A DNA stretch of 25,519 nucleotides from an uncultured Clostridia bacterium (GTDB lineage Bacteria; Bacillota; Clostridia; Peptostreptococcales; Anaerovoracaceae), in contig CAKQNZ010000010.1 in assembly GCA_934255435.1 (NCBI GenBank), forward strand, positions 1 through 25,519. Direction: 5' to 3'. A program made the translations under genes and the position numbers. The notes beneath the pieces are model-generated. The model made no database searches. It worked only from the letters and a program-made list of their open reading frames with translations, and was not told the origin of the DNA. Below, in pieces: positions 1 to 7,636 of this stretch. Position 1 is the stretch's first letter. Every line of letters starts with the position of its first letter.

Positions 1-24
1 GTGGGAACAGGAAGGAGTGTAGCA

Positions 25-1413
25 ATGACTGCCATCGATTTTGAGAAGGAACTTAAAGAGAATATTTTCGATATAATCGAGTCGATTTCCGACGAGGTGC
101 TGATCTCTGACGGCAGAGGCAAGGTCCTGTGGGTCAATCCTGGATTCGAAACATGTTACGGCGTAGCCATCGGGAACGCGCTGGGCAGGAACATAGCCGA
201 ACTTGAAGAGGAAGGTTTTTTCAAACCTGCTATAATCCCCATGGTCATAGAAAGAAAAGAAAAGATAACCATGGTCCAGAAGACCCATGAGGACAAGGAC
301 ATACTGGTGACCGCCACGCCTATCTTCAACACAGACGGCAGCATAAAGCTGGTGGTCAGCTATTCCAGAGACATAACCGAGATGACACAGCTGGAAAAGA
401 AATATTCGAAGATGAGGCAGCGTGTGGAAAAATACACCGCAGAGCTCCATGAACTGAGGAAAGGCGCCAGCAGCGGAACAGAGATCATCGGTCAGTCGAA
501 GCAGATGGAAAAAGTCACCGGCATCATCAACCGCATCGCCGACCTTGACGCAAATGTCCTGCTGCTGGGGGAATCCGGCGTAGGTAAAAGCATGTTTGCA
601 AAAGTCATACACAAATGGAGCAGCAGATCAGGCGGGCCTTTCATAGATATAAACTGTGCTGCCATCCCGGAGAACCTGCTGGAATCCGAATTGTTCGGAT
701 ATGAAAAAGGTTCTTTTACAGGAGCAGGTCCTAAGGGCAAAGTGGGGCTGATGGAGCTGGCGGACGGCGGCACGCTGCTGCTGGACGAGATATCGGAGAT
801 ACCGATATCACTGCAGGCCAAGCTGCTGACAGCCATACAGGAGAAAAAGATAACGAGAGTCGGCGGCACGAAACCTGTCAATGTGGATTTCAGGCTCATC
901 GCAGCATCCAACAGGCAGCTGGATCAGTATGCTGCAGATGGCAGATTCAGGATGGATCTCTACTACAGGCTGAACGTCGTTAACATCACCATACCGCCGC
1001 TGCGGGAAAGAAAAGAAGACATAATACCGCTGCTAGAATATTTTTCAGCACAGTTCAGAAAGAAGTACGGTCTGGACAGGAATTTTTCACCGCAGGCGAT
1101 GGAGATGCTCACAGAATATCCGTGGCCGGGCAATGTCAGGGAACTGGCCAACATCACGGAGCGTCTGATAGTAACAAGCAGCAGCGACACCATAGGCGCA
1201 GGGGATCTTCCGGAGGAGATATCCCGGAGAAAAAGAATACCGGAGGAGACTTCGCTTGAGGATATAGTAAGTCTCAATGACGAAGTGGAAAAGCTGGAAT
1301 CAGAGCTGATCCGCCGGGCGTACGAGAAGTACAGGACCACTACCGGAGTTGCCGCAGCCCTTGGCATCAGCCAGCCTACGGCTTTCAGGAAGATAGAAAA
1401 ATATATCAAGTAA
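25..1413 (+). CDS. Sigma-54-dependent transcriptional activator (PAS, AAA+, HTH)
   Basis: A 462-residue enhancer-binding activator that would remodel sigma-54 RNA polymerase at -24/-12 promoters. An N-terminal PAS domain (about 12-120) is followed by a short coiled linker (121-147) and the AAA+ domain, with Walker A GESGVGKS (182-189), the sigma-54 contact loop as GSFTGA instead of the usual GAFTGA (229-234) and Walker B GGTLLLDE (248-255). The C-terminal helix-turn-helix (about 435-462, SQPTAFRK) is of the short TyrR-like type. The ATG at 25 is preferred over the GTG at position 1, because GGAAGGAG at 10-17 lies seven bases upstream. No receiver domain is present, so the signal probably reaches the PAS domain directly. 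I saw no sigma-54 promoter nearby, so its target is unknown and may lie upstream of the window. Confidence 0.93.
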   Translation: MTAIDFEKELKENIFDIIESISDEVLISDGRGKVLWVNPGFETCYGVAIGNALGRNIAELEEEGFFKPAIIPMVIERKEKITMVQKTHEDKDILVTATPIFNTDGSIKLVVSYSRDITEMTQLEKKYSKMRQRVEKYTAELHELRKGASSGTEIIGQSKQMEKVTGIINRIADLDANVLLLGESGVGKSMFAKVIHKWSSRSGGPFIDINCAAIPENLLESELFGYEKGSFTGAGPKGKVGLMELADGGTLLLDEISEIPISLQAKLLTAIQEKKITRVGGTKPVNVDFRLIAASNRQLDQYAADGRFRMDLYYRLNVVNITIPPLRERKEDIIPLLEYFSAQFRKKYGLDRNFSPQAMEMLTEYPWPGNVRELANITERLIVTSSSDTIGAGDLPEEISRRKRIPEETSLEDIVSLNDEVEKLESELIRRAYEKYRTTTGVAAALGISQPTAFRKIEKYIK

Positions 1414-1597
1414 TGGTGCAGTCTGTTCATAGCATAGGAAATTTCTCTTAGAGAAATTGACGGAGCTTCAACGCTTACTGTGTTCGCTCCTTCGCCTGCG
1501 GCTACGCTGTCCGTTCTGTCTTGCGAATCGCCTTGGGCTCTTCGGACAGAAAGGCAAGAAAGTACCTCAAATGCGTTGCTGCGTAGCAGCAACATTT

Positions 1598-1637
1598 GTG
1601 CAAAGAAATCGAAGATTTCGTCTTGCACACTTTTTTT
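1598..1637 (+). terminator. Intrinsic terminator
   Basis: GTGCAA (1598-1603) pairs with TTGCAC (1623-1628) and GAAATC (1605-1610) with GATTTC (1614-1619) around a 3-base loop. After two bases a run of seven T follows (1631-1637). It probably ends transcription from the sigma-54 regulator gene or from the hairpin element itself. Confidence 0.8.
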
Positions 1638-1664
1638 ATAAACTGTCCGGTCGTTCAAAACAAA

Positions 1665-1693
1665 TTGCAGCAGCAGTCCCGGTGTGTTAAAAT
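1665..1693 (+). promoter_or_regulatory. Candidate promoter for the small surface-protein gene
   Basis: TTGCAG (1665-1670), a 17-base spacer and TAAAAT (1688-1693) lie 50 bases upstream of the start codon at 1744. The -35 box is only a partial match. Confidence 0.4.
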
Positions 1694-1743
1694 AGGTTCA
1701 GAATGTAAGTTGATGCTCCAGCTTAAAATGAAAGGAAGCTCAT

Positions 1744-1994
1744 ATGAAAAACAAAATAGTACATGCGTTGCTGTGCATCATGTTATGCATGGCGTTCATG
1801 CCGGATGCATCTTTTGCAGACAGCACGAGATAAGCAGCCCTGAAGTCATCAAAGCGACAGGTGAACCAGCCGATAAACATGATAATGGCAAGTCAGCATC
1901 AACAGGCGACAGCAGCATGCCGGTACTTTACGTGATTCTGGCGGCAGCAGCTCTGGCAGGAGCAGTTCTGGTGATCAGAAGGAAACGGGCTTAA
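1744..1994 (+). pseudogene. Small secreted, wall- or membrane-anchored protein, broken by a -1 frameshift
   Basis: From the ATG at 1744 (AAAGGAAG at 1731-1738) a signal peptide is encoded: MKNKIV, a hydrophobic core, and a likely cleavage site after ASFA. This frame stops at TAA 1831-1833 after 29 residues. The frame one base back then carries a polar linker (from ISSPEV) and ends in a sortase-like tail: SASTGDSS, a hydrophobic segment starting MPVLYVIL, and RRKRA, stopping at 1994. Rejoining the two would give a protein of about 83 residues with a signal peptide and a C-terminal anchor. TG-D resembles an LPxTG motif but lacks the LP. A single missing base around 1815-1833 explains the break, and no homopolymer is present there. 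It could be a true pseudogene or a sequence error; function unknown. Confidence 0.6.
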
Positions 1995-2135
1995 GCGCAT
2001 CAGTGGAGTGCGAGCTGTAAAACATTATGCAGCAACAGATCGATTTCCGGCTGCAGGCGTGACAGGCTTCACGCCAAAGGAGCAAAAGAAAAAATCTCCC
2101 GATAGGATAACGCAGAGGGGGATACAGGGAGAGTT

Positions 2136-2618
2136 ATGAAAAGCAAAATAATACTTCTGATACTTACTATAGCGTGCTTCGGTGCGATATTCTTTTTTTC
2201 GTGCCAGCCGGCTACTGCTTCAGATGCGGTCAGTGGAGGCATCGCACGGAAACTGCTGGAGATGTTCACCGACTACAGCAGCCTTGCTCCGCAGGAGCAG
2301 TATACGAAACTGATGGTGTTCGATGAAGTGCTCAGGAGCCTGGCCCATTTCGGACTGGCTCTGCTATCGGGATTTTTCCTTTATACAGCGCTGACTGTAT
2401 TCGGATGCAGGAGACCTGCGGCGTGGACCGTGGCAGTATGTTTCCTTTATTCACTGTCAGACGAGATACATCAGCAGCTCTTTGCAGCAGGCAGAGCTTT
2501 CCAGCTGGAAGACATCGCAAAGGACTGGGCAGGAGCTCTTGCAGGACTTTGCCTGGCAGCAGCAGCGGTCAGGATATGCAGGAAGACGAAACGGTATCGC
2601 AGCGACGCCGAGTACTGA
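2136..2618 (+). CDS. VanZ-like family membrane protein
   Basis: A 160-residue protein with about four membrane segments. The N-terminus is hydrophobic (residues 5-22). The family signature is seen as HF (71-72), SDEIHQ (108-113), then GR and QLEDIAKDWAG (119-133), matching the VanZ pattern of acidic and histidine residues at membrane boundaries. VanZ of glycopeptide-resistance clusters gives low-level teicoplanin resistance, but most family members are of unknown function and there is no vanA-type cluster here. The start ATG follows AGGGAG (2126-2131). An inverted repeat GGCGTG/CACGCC lies upstream (2056-2061/2070-2075) without a T tract. It appears to be a single-gene unit. Confidence 0.85.
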   Translation: MKSKIILLILTIACFGAIFFFSCQPATASDAVSGGIARKLLEMFTDYSSLAPQEQYTKLMVFDEVLRSLAHFGLALLSGFFLYTALTVFGCRRPAAWTVAVCFLYSLSDEIHQQLFAAGRAFQLEDIAKDWAGALAGLCLAAAAVRICRKTKRYRSDAEY

Positions 2619-2694
2619 CAGAGCCACCTGCACATGATCCATACAAAGTAATAGAAATCGAATAAATATAATTTAAAATAATAAAATGATACAA

Positions 2695-2738
2695 CAGACT
2701 TCACAGCGGGCAGATCCGTATGGAGTCTGTGTATTTTT
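2695..2738 (+). terminator. Intrinsic terminator downstream of the VanZ-like gene
   Basis: CAGACTTC (2695-2702) pairs with GGAGTCTG (2722-2729) with one G-T wobble, around an inner CGG/CCG arm. It is followed by a T-rich run (TGTATTTTTG). Confidence 0.65.
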
Positions 2739-2929
2739 GTTCGCATTATAGTCTCAGAGATCTTCTTGATCATACAGGACTACCCCAAATAACATTTCTC
2801 CGGTTTTGGTTTTCAGTGAAGCTATAATAGCACAGGATGATACGTTGATGAACAGTCGTTACAGGTATGCATAGCAGATGAGAAAATGCGGTCAGAGACA
2901 GGCTTCTGAACATGGTTTTTAATTGCAGG

Positions 2930-2955
2930 AAAAAAGCGGCAGGTGTGCTCCTGCC
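2930..2955 (-). terminator. Intrinsic terminator of the flavoprotein gene at 2978-3439
   Basis: On the minus strand GGCAGG/CCTGCC (2955-2950/2943-2938) forms a 6-bp GC stem with a 6-base loop. Two bases later comes a run of six T (complement of A 2930-2935). It lies 22 bases after the stop codon. Confidence 0.8.
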
Positions 2956-2977
2956 ACTTTATATATCCACGTATATT

Positions 2978-3439
2978 TTATCTTGTCGCCTTTCCTGTCA
3001 TTTCGGAAACTGCGATCTTTATGACTTTGGCGTCTCCGACGCTGGCATTTATGTATTTCTTGCCGCTTTCAATGAAGTCCGGGCTGAGCTTTTCAACGAT
3101 CTTCAGGAGAACTTTTTTCTTGCTTTCTTCATCTTCAACGGATGATGCCTTGCCGAAGGCTATGACTGAGCGGTATTTAGTGTTGAATTTTTCCGGCATC
3201 AGTTCCACGGAGTCGATGACAGTGAAACATACGTTGTCGTTTGCCGCCAGGTTGCTGAGTCTGTGACCTTCTTTTGCACAGTGGAAATAGATAGCGCCGT
3301 CGTCATATGCGAAATTTACAGGCACGCCGTAAGGTACGCCGTCTGCGCTTACTGTTGAAAGCACGCCGTATTCAGCTGATGCGAGTATTTCCATGACTTC
3401 TTCCTGTGGTATCATTTTTTCTTTTCTTCTCATTTCCAT
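2978..3439 (-). CDS. Pyridoxamine 5'-phosphate oxidase-fold flavoprotein (Nim-like), copy 1
   Basis: A 153-residue split-beta-barrel protein expected to bind FMN. Family signs are the N-terminal helix EEVMEILASAEYGVLST, then GVPYGVPVNF (about 40-49), IYFHCAKEGHR and a central SVIAFGKA strand. The family includes NimA-type nitroimidazole reductases and general flavin reductases; no substrate can be assigned. The start at 3439 is chosen over the internal ATG six bases on, since AAAGGA lies about nine bases upstream. A clear paralogue lies at 5705-6172: shared GVPY/GYPY-x-VPVNF, FGK, SPD and a C-terminal MTGK motif. It follows the DUF4491 gene on the same strand after a 98-base gap, so co-transcription is possible. 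Confidence 0.88.
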   Translation of the reverse strand: MEMRRKEKMIPQEEVMEILASAEYGVLSTVSADGVPYGVPVNFAYDDGAIYFHCAKEGHRLSNLAANDNVCFTVIDSVELMPEKFNTKYRSVIAFGKASSVEDEESKKKVLLKIVEKLSPDFIESGKKYINASVGDAKVIKIAVSEMTGKATR

Positions 3440-3537
3440 GATGATATGTCCTTTCTGCGGGATATATTTTCCCGGTCATTATGTTTTAGTCTGATGTGTT
3501 TTTATGCATATAAAGTGACGGTCTGCCGCCTGTGTAT

Positions 3538-3855
3538 TTACGGACGGTCTTTGCTGTTGTCATGCACCTTGTCTTTTCTTGCAGGGTTTTCAGGGAACCA
3601 GCCTTTTGCTACACGCTGTTTCTGTTCGCCAAGCTCCTTGATGCTCCACAGACAGCTGCAGCCGGTGACTCCCATGATGCAGGAAAGCAGTGTGTTCTGT
3701 ATCAGTATGCTGGCGCCGATGAGTATGATCCCGGATATCAGGAACACAGGCCAGCATCTGGCAGAAAAATAGTATTCGGCTTTTATGACGATAGGATGGA
3801 AAGCTCCGATTATCAGGAACGTCGCTACCGCTATCAGGATCCCATATAAATTCAT
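3538..3855 (-). CDS. DUF4491 family membrane protein
   Basis: A 105-residue protein with about three membrane segments. The sequence MNLYGILIAVATFLIIGAFH, then PIVIKAEYYFSARCW, CLWSIKELGEQ and KGWFPENP match the DUF4491 family, small membrane proteins of unknown function common in gut Clostridia. The start at 3855 is supported by GGGAGG six bases upstream (3867-3862). The C-terminal tail from KGWFPENP onward is polar. It is divergent from the MocR-type regulator at 3969, with which it shares a 113-base control region. Confidence 0.88.
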   Translation of the reverse strand: MNLYGILIAVATFLIIGAFHPIVIKAEYYFSARCWPVFLISGIILIGASILIQNTLLSCIMGVTGCSCLWSIKELGEQKQRVAKGWFPENPARKDKVHDNSKDRP

Positions 3856-3884
3856 GAGTCGCCTCCCGTCACATGGTTTTTTTT

Positions 3885-3896
3885 AACTGTACAGTT
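3885..3896. promoter_or_regulatory. Perfect palindrome AACTGTACAGTT in the divergent control region
   Basis: A 12-bp perfect inverted repeat (AACTGT/ACAGTT) lies between the DUF4491 gene and the MocR-type regulator. A -10-like TACAAT follows at 3911-3916. It is a likely operator, perhaps for the MocR protein itself. The same TGTACAG core occurs at 6234-6240 and TACAGTTTG at 5585-5593. Confidence 0.5.
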
Positions 3897-3968
3897 TGTT
3901 ATCTGTATATTACAATATAGGTGCAACCATTGAAAGAGCCAATTTCGACGATTTTAAAGGAGCCAGTC

Positions 3969-5411
3969 ATGATATATGTAGACAAGAACAGGAAAATGCC
4001 GCTTTACAGACAGCTTTACCTGAATATAACAGAGGAGATACTGTCGGGAACGATGCCGGCGGGATACAGACTCCCTGCCACCAGGAAACTTGCCGGGGAA
4101 CTTTCCATAGGCAGGAATACCGTTGAAAAAGCATACAAGCAGCTGGAAGCTGAAGGGTACATAACCGCCAGGGCAGGCAGCGGCTTCACAGTGGCGGAGA
4201 TACCGCTGGATTTTTCACAGACGCATGGCGAGTCCAATGATGCAGATGACGCAGGTGTCTGCAATACAGACAGTCTCGACGATTCAGGGGAAGTCAGGAG
4301 CAGCGAAGCAGATGAACGGATACGATATGATTTCGTATACGGTTCCATGGCAAACGATGTTTTCCCTTACAGGCAGTGGAGAAGGTGCATGAATGATGTG
4401 CTGACAAGGATGGAGATGGAGCCTGCGCTGCATTATCCGCCGAGGACGGGACAGCCGGAGCTGCAGCGGGCTGTGGCAGGATATCTGAGACGTTCAAGGA
4501 ATGTGTCATGCAGGCCTGAAGATGTCATCATAACTCCCGGTCAGCAGTATTCCATGGATATACTGGCGCATCTTGCGGAGGGAGACGTCAGGAAGCTGGC
4601 TATGGAGGAGCCTGGTTACGACGGAATACGCAGGGTGTTCGAAGTCAACGGTTTAGATATAGTTCCTGTGAGTGTGGGAGAAGATGGTATAGTCATGGAG
4701 GAGCTGGAAAACGTATCGGCAGATTTCCTTTACCTGACTCCTTCACATCAGTTCCCTACAGGATCGGTGACGTCTGCAGGCAGGCGCAGACAGCTGATAA
4801 ACTGGGCGGAAAAAACAGGGACGTACATAATAGAGGACGACTATGACAGCGAGCTGAGGTACTATACCAGCCCTATACCTGCCATGCAGTCGCTGGACGT
4901 GGGCGGTCATACGATATACACCGGAACTTTTTCAAAATCTCTGGCGCCGGTGATGCGGACGGCGTACATGATACTGCCGGAAAAACTCATGGAAAAGTAC
5001 CGGCAGCGCTACGGCAGGTACAATTCCATGGTGTCCACATTCCATCAGCTGACGCTGGCTCAGTTCATCAGCGAAGGCTATTATGAGCAGCATATCAACA
5101 GACTCAGGACCATGTACCGCCGCAAACATGCAGCACTTCTGAAAGCCATCGCCGACGTGTTCGGAGACAGGATAACTGTGCTGGGAGAAGGCGCAGGGAT
5201 ACATCTTCTCATAGATGTGAGTTCGCCGTTTTCTCAGGAGGAGCTGGTGGCTCGTGCAGAAAAGACAGGTATAAGGCTTTATACCACAAAGGTCCTTTAC
5301 GCCGACAGGGGCAAATGTCCGGATCACCGTCTGCTGATGGGCTTTCCGATAGTACCTACGGAAGCATTCGAAGATATAATGAAAGATCTCCGCATGGCGT
5401 GGGAGATGTAG
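3969..5411 (+). CDS. MocR/PdxR-type PLP-dependent transcriptional regulator
   Basis: A 480-residue GntR-family regulator fused to an aminotransferase-fold sensor domain. The winged helix-turn-helix spans about 10-76 (PLYRQLYLNI, SIGRNTVEKAYKQLEAEGYI). After an acidic linker of about 45 residues comes the fold type I domain, with TPSHQFPTG (258-266), EDDYDSE (289-295) and the PLP lysine in GTFSKSLAP (K323). MocR proteins use PLP or a PLP adduct as effector and often control vitamin B6, GABA or amino acid genes. The ATG at 3969 follows AAAGGAG (3956-3962); upstream in-frame starts lack such a site. It sits between two PNPOx-fold flavoprotein genes, which suggests but does not prove that these are its targets. 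Confidence 0.92.
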   Translation: MIYVDKNRKMPLYRQLYLNITEEILSGTMPAGYRLPATRKLAGELSIGRNTVEKAYKQLEAEGYITARAGSGFTVAEIPLDFSQTHGESNDADDAGVCNTDSLDDSGEVRSSEADERIRYDFVYGSMANDVFPYRQWRRCMNDVLTRMEMEPALHYPPRTGQPELQRAVAGYLRRSRNVSCRPEDVIITPGQQYSMDILAHLAEGDVRKLAMEEPGYDGIRRVFEVNGLDIVPVSVGEDGIVMEELENVSADFLYLTPSHQFPTGSVTSAGRRRQLINWAEKTGTYIIEDDYDSELRYYTSPIPAMQSLDVGGHTIYTGTFSKSLAPVMRTAYMILPEKLMEKYRQRYGRYNSMVSTFHQLTLAQFISEGYYEQHINRLRTMYRRKHAALLKAIADVFGDRITVLGEGAGIHLLIDVSSPFSQEELVARAEKTGIRLYTTKVLYADRGKCPDHRLLMGFPIVPTEAFEDIMKDLRMAWEM

Positions 5412-5590
5412 TACTCGAAGCGGATTGCAGAGCTGCTTAGATACGCCGAAAATCGAGATCCATGCGGTGGCTGCTGTTCTTGCCGGGCAGACTGCATGGA
5501 GATGTGCTGTGCTCAGGTACGCAGGGTCGATTCAAGAACGGATGAAACCGGGAAATCGGCAGCTCCCGATATGATAGTGTGTAGTACAGT

Positions 5591-5618
5591 TTGACAGGAT
5601 GATGCTGCTGCAGATAAT
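5591..5618 (+). promoter_or_regulatory. Strong promoter pointing antisense into the second flavoprotein gene
   Basis: TTGACA (5591-5596), a 16-base spacer and GATAAT (5613-5618) lie on the plus strand. The -35 box is overlapped by TACAGTTTG (5585-5593), also found in the palindrome region before the MocR gene (3890-3898). No plus-strand gene follows until 6475; transcription would start at the hairpin of 5625-5662 and run antisense to 5705-6172. Confidence 0.45.
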
Positions 5619-5621
5619 CAC

Positions 5622-5662
5622 AAAATACCCGGAAACAGCCAGGTGCAGCTGCTTCCGGGTAT
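5622..5662 (-). terminator. Intrinsic terminator of the second flavoprotein gene
   Basis: ATACCCGGAA (5625-5634) and TTCCGGGTAT (5653-5662) form a perfect 10-bp stem with an inner CAGC/GCTG arm. On the minus strand a TTTT run follows directly, fitting the gene ending at 5705. On the plus strand the T tract is poor. Confidence 0.75.
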
Positions 5663-5704
5663 CGTCATATCATTTGCTTTCTGATGTATGTATGCGGCGG
5701 TGCT

Positions 5705-6172
5705 TTATATATTGGCTCTCTTTCCTGTCATGTGCTCTATAGTGAGTTCATATCCGCAGGCTTCGCAGCCGTTCTCAGCATATTTCCTGCCGCCTTCCAT
5801 GTGGTCAGGTGAGAATTTGCCTACCATCTTGTACATAGCCTGGAGCTTTTCTTCTCTTTCCTTCAGGATCTTCACTTTGCCGAATATGATGACGCTGGAA
5901 AAGTCCGATGTGAATTTTTCGCTTTTGACGTCTTCCATTCCGATCACGCTGAATGATACCTTGCTGTCCCTGGACATACAGTCGAACTTATAGCCTTCCG
6001 AGATACCGTGGAAGTAGATCTTTCCATCGCTGTATACGAAATTCACCGGTACGGAATAAGGATATCCGTCGTCTCCGTTGAGAGCCAGCGTGCCGTGAGT
6101 GGTCTTTGCAAGTATTTCTTCGATCTCAGCCTTTGAAAGAGCCTGATCTTTAAGTCTCATCTCTCTGAACAT
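5705..6172 (-). CDS. Pyridoxamine 5'-phosphate oxidase-fold flavoprotein (Nim-like), copy 2
   Basis: A 155-residue paralogue of the protein at 2978-3439, sharing GYPYSVPVNFVYSDGKIYFH, the SVIIFGK strand, KFSPDHMEGG and the terminal MTGKR. It is predicted to bind FMN in a split-barrel dimer; the reaction is not known. It lacks the early start residues of copy 1 but keeps the same length. The start at 6172 is supported by AAAGGAG (6188-6182) nine bases upstream. A -10-like TATAAT (6226-6221) and a TGTACAG motif lie in its leader. It is a single-gene unit ending in a strong terminator. Its place beside the MocR-type regulator makes control by that protein plausible. Confidence 0.88.
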   Translation of the reverse strand: MFREMRLKDQALSKAEIEEILAKTTHGTLALNGDDGYPYSVPVNFVYSDGKIYFHGISEGYKFDCMSRDSKVSFSVIGMEDVKSEKFTSDFSSVIIFGKVKILKEREEKLQAMYKMVGKFSPDHMEGGRKYAENGCEACGYELTIEHMTGKRANI

Positions 6173-6220
6173 AATAACATTCTCCTTTCGTGCTTGCGTG
6201 GGTATGCATATAAATTTAGA

Positions 6221-6240
6221 ATTATAAAAATATTGTACAG
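6221..6240 (-). promoter_or_regulatory. Promoter region with TGTACAG-type motif
   Basis: On the minus strand CTGTACA (6240-6234) precedes TATAAT (6226-6221) by a few bases, placing the motif between the presumed -35 and -10 regions of the flavoprotein gene. No good -35 box is seen, which would fit an activator-dependent or repressible promoter. Confidence 0.4.
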
Positions 6241-6403
6241 CAGAATCGGTGAGGGGTCAATGGTATATAAGCTCTGTTAATGCGGGATATGTGTGGTGAT
6301 GGTCAGAAGACATTCCTTTGCAGGAACTGCGATTATGTTGGACAGATGATTGCAGCGGTCTGAGAGGCGGGCATCAGAATGCCGGGCAGCAGTCCGGACC
6401 GGC

Positions 6404-6439
6404 AAACACCTTGTACTGAGGTGTTTTGTGTTGTAAAAT
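6404..6439 (+). promoter_or_regulatory. Candidate promoter with overlapping inverted repeat, glycerol dehydrogenase gene
   Basis: TTGTAC (6411-6416) and TAAAAT (6434-6439) are separated by 17 bases. The -35 box lies in the loop of an inverted repeat AAACACC/GGTGTTT (6404-6410/6420-6426). As no plus-strand gene lies upstream, the repeat is more likely an operator than a terminator. The rest of the 6173-6474 gap shows nothing else. Confidence 0.35.
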
Positions 6440-6474
6440 CAACAGTATCAGAGTAAACACAGGAGGTGGAGACA

Positions 6475-7599
6475 ATGAAAGATATATCGAACATACTTGT
6501 AGCTCCGGGAAGATATGTACAGGGGCGCGGTGCGATCTGTGAACTGGGCAGACACATAAAGAACATGGGCGGAAGCAAGGCTCTGGTTGTAGGCGGCAGG
6601 AGAGGTCTTGCGGCCACGAAGGAAGGACGTGACAAGAGCTTTGCAGAATACGGGATACAGCAGGTGGAAGAGCTGTTCTGCGGTGAAAGCACCCAGAAGG
6701 AGCTGGAAAGACTGACGAAGATCTTTCTTGACAACGGCTGCGATACTGTCATCGGCAGCGGCGGCGGCAAGGTCCTTGATATCGTGAAGTGTGTCGGCGA
6801 GGAGGCCGGTGCGAAGCTCACGGTGACAGCTCCTACAGTAGCCTCCAATGACTCTCCGACAAGTGCGCTGGGGCTGATATACAGTGAGGATCATGTATTC
6901 GAGAGATTTTACATACCGTCAAAGAACCCGGATATCGTCATAGCTGACTCGGAGATAATCAGCAGGGCGCCGGTGAGGACGCTGGTGGCAGGTATGGGAG
7001 ATGCGCTGGCTACATGGCTGGAGGCAGATGCCTGCTACAGGAGCCATGCTCTGAACTTCCCGGGCGGACATATCACCAGGACTGCGATAGCATGTGCGAG
7101 ACTGTGCTATGACACGCTGATGCGCTACGGTGAGGAAGCGAAGATCGCCAACGAGATGCAGGTGGTGACTCCGGCGCTGGATGCAGTCATCGAGGCCAAT
7201 GTGCTGCTGTCCGGCATGGGCTGGGAAAGCGGTGGTCTTGCAGCGGCTCACGCTATGCAGGACGGTTTCACCAGCATACCTGAGATACACGATATGCTCC
7301 ACGGCGAGAAGGTGGGATTCCTGACTCTCGTTCAGGTTATACTGGACGACAGGCCGCTGGAGATAACGAAGCAGGTATTCGAGTTCGCGCAGAAAGTCGG
7401 CCTGCCGATGACTCTGGAAGATCTGGGCTGCGGCAACGTCAGCAAGGAGGCTCTTATGGAAGCCATCAGGATATCCTGCGCACCTGACGAAAGCATACAC
7501 AACCTGGGATCCACCATCACGGAAGAAAAGGTATACGACGCAGTGATAGCCGCAGACGCCATCGGCAGAAGGATGAAGAACGGCGAGAAGGTGTTCTGA
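6475..7599 (+). CDS. gldA: Glycerol dehydrogenase, iron/zinc-dependent family III alcohol dehydrogenase
   Basis: A 374-residue NAD-dependent enzyme expected to oxidise glycerol to dihydroxyacetone in the cytoplasm, or to reduce dihydroxyacetone or related ketones. The NAD loop GSGGGKVLD (95-102) has V in place of the common T. PTVASNDSPTSALGLIY (120-136) is characteristic of GldA. The metal ligands are D176 (GMGDALATW), H259 (AAAHAMQDG) and H276 (MLHGEKV), in the same places as in known glycerol dehydrogenases. The ATG at 6475 follows AGGAGGTG (6461-6468); the in-frame GTG at 6466 lies inside that site and is rejected. It ends in its own terminator, with no dihydroxyacetone kinase nearby. The name rests on family similarity; close relatives act on other polyols. 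Confidence 0.92.
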   Translation: MKDISNILVAPGRYVQGRGAICELGRHIKNMGGSKALVVGGRRGLAATKEGRDKSFAEYGIQQVEELFCGESTQKELERLTKIFLDNGCDTVIGSGGGKVLDIVKCVGEEAGAKLTVTAPTVASNDSPTSALGLIYSEDHVFERFYIPSKNPDIVIADSEIISRAPVRTLVAGMGDALATWLEADACYRSHALNFPGGHITRTAIACARLCYDTLMRYGEEAKIANEMQVVTPALDAVIEANVLLSGMGWESGGLAAAHAMQDGFTSIPEIHDMLHGEKVGFLTLVQVILDDRPLEITKQVFEFAQKVGLPMTLEDLGCGNVSKEALMEAIRISCAPDESIHNLGSTITEEKVYDAVIAADAIGRRMKNGEKVF

Positions 7600-7636
7600 T
7601 ACCGGCGGCATGATTTAATAATAATGAACTTTAAAA

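Larger units (their letters stand above)
1414..1743. other. Intergenic element with several consecutive hairpins
   Basis: This 330-base stretch is densely palindromic. AATTTCTC/GAGAAATT (1440-1447/1451-1458) is a perfect 8-bp stem. GGAGC...GCTCC lies at about 1472-1500. GTTGCTGC/GCAGCAAC (1575-1582/1586-1593) has an additional AAATG/CATTT outer arm. A terminator hairpin closes the series at 1598-1637. Open frames run through it on both strands, but none has a ribosome binding site. It resembles an interspersed structured repeat or a noncoding RNA. I cannot show other copies from this window alone. Confidence 0.5.
2619..2977. other. Intergenic region between convergent genes
   Basis: This stretch of 359 bases holds the terminator downstream of the VanZ-like gene (2695-2738) and the minus-strand terminator of the flavoprotein gene (2930-2955). 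The roughly 190 bases between them are AT-rich with no supported gene. Confidence 0.6.

Noticed and set aside
963..1690. Long open frames on both strands across the end of the sigma-54 gene and the hairpin region
   Set aside because: They overlap a certain gene or pure hairpin sequence, have no ribosome binding site and arise from palindromes.
1744..1833. Programmed -1 frameshift in the small surface-protein gene
   Set aside because: No X-XXY-YYZ slippery heptamer is seen near the needed junction, and slipping at the early A run would destroy the signal peptide.
6466..6474. GTG start for glycerol dehydrogenase
   Set aside because: It lies inside the AGGAGGTG ribosome binding site that serves the ATG at 6475.
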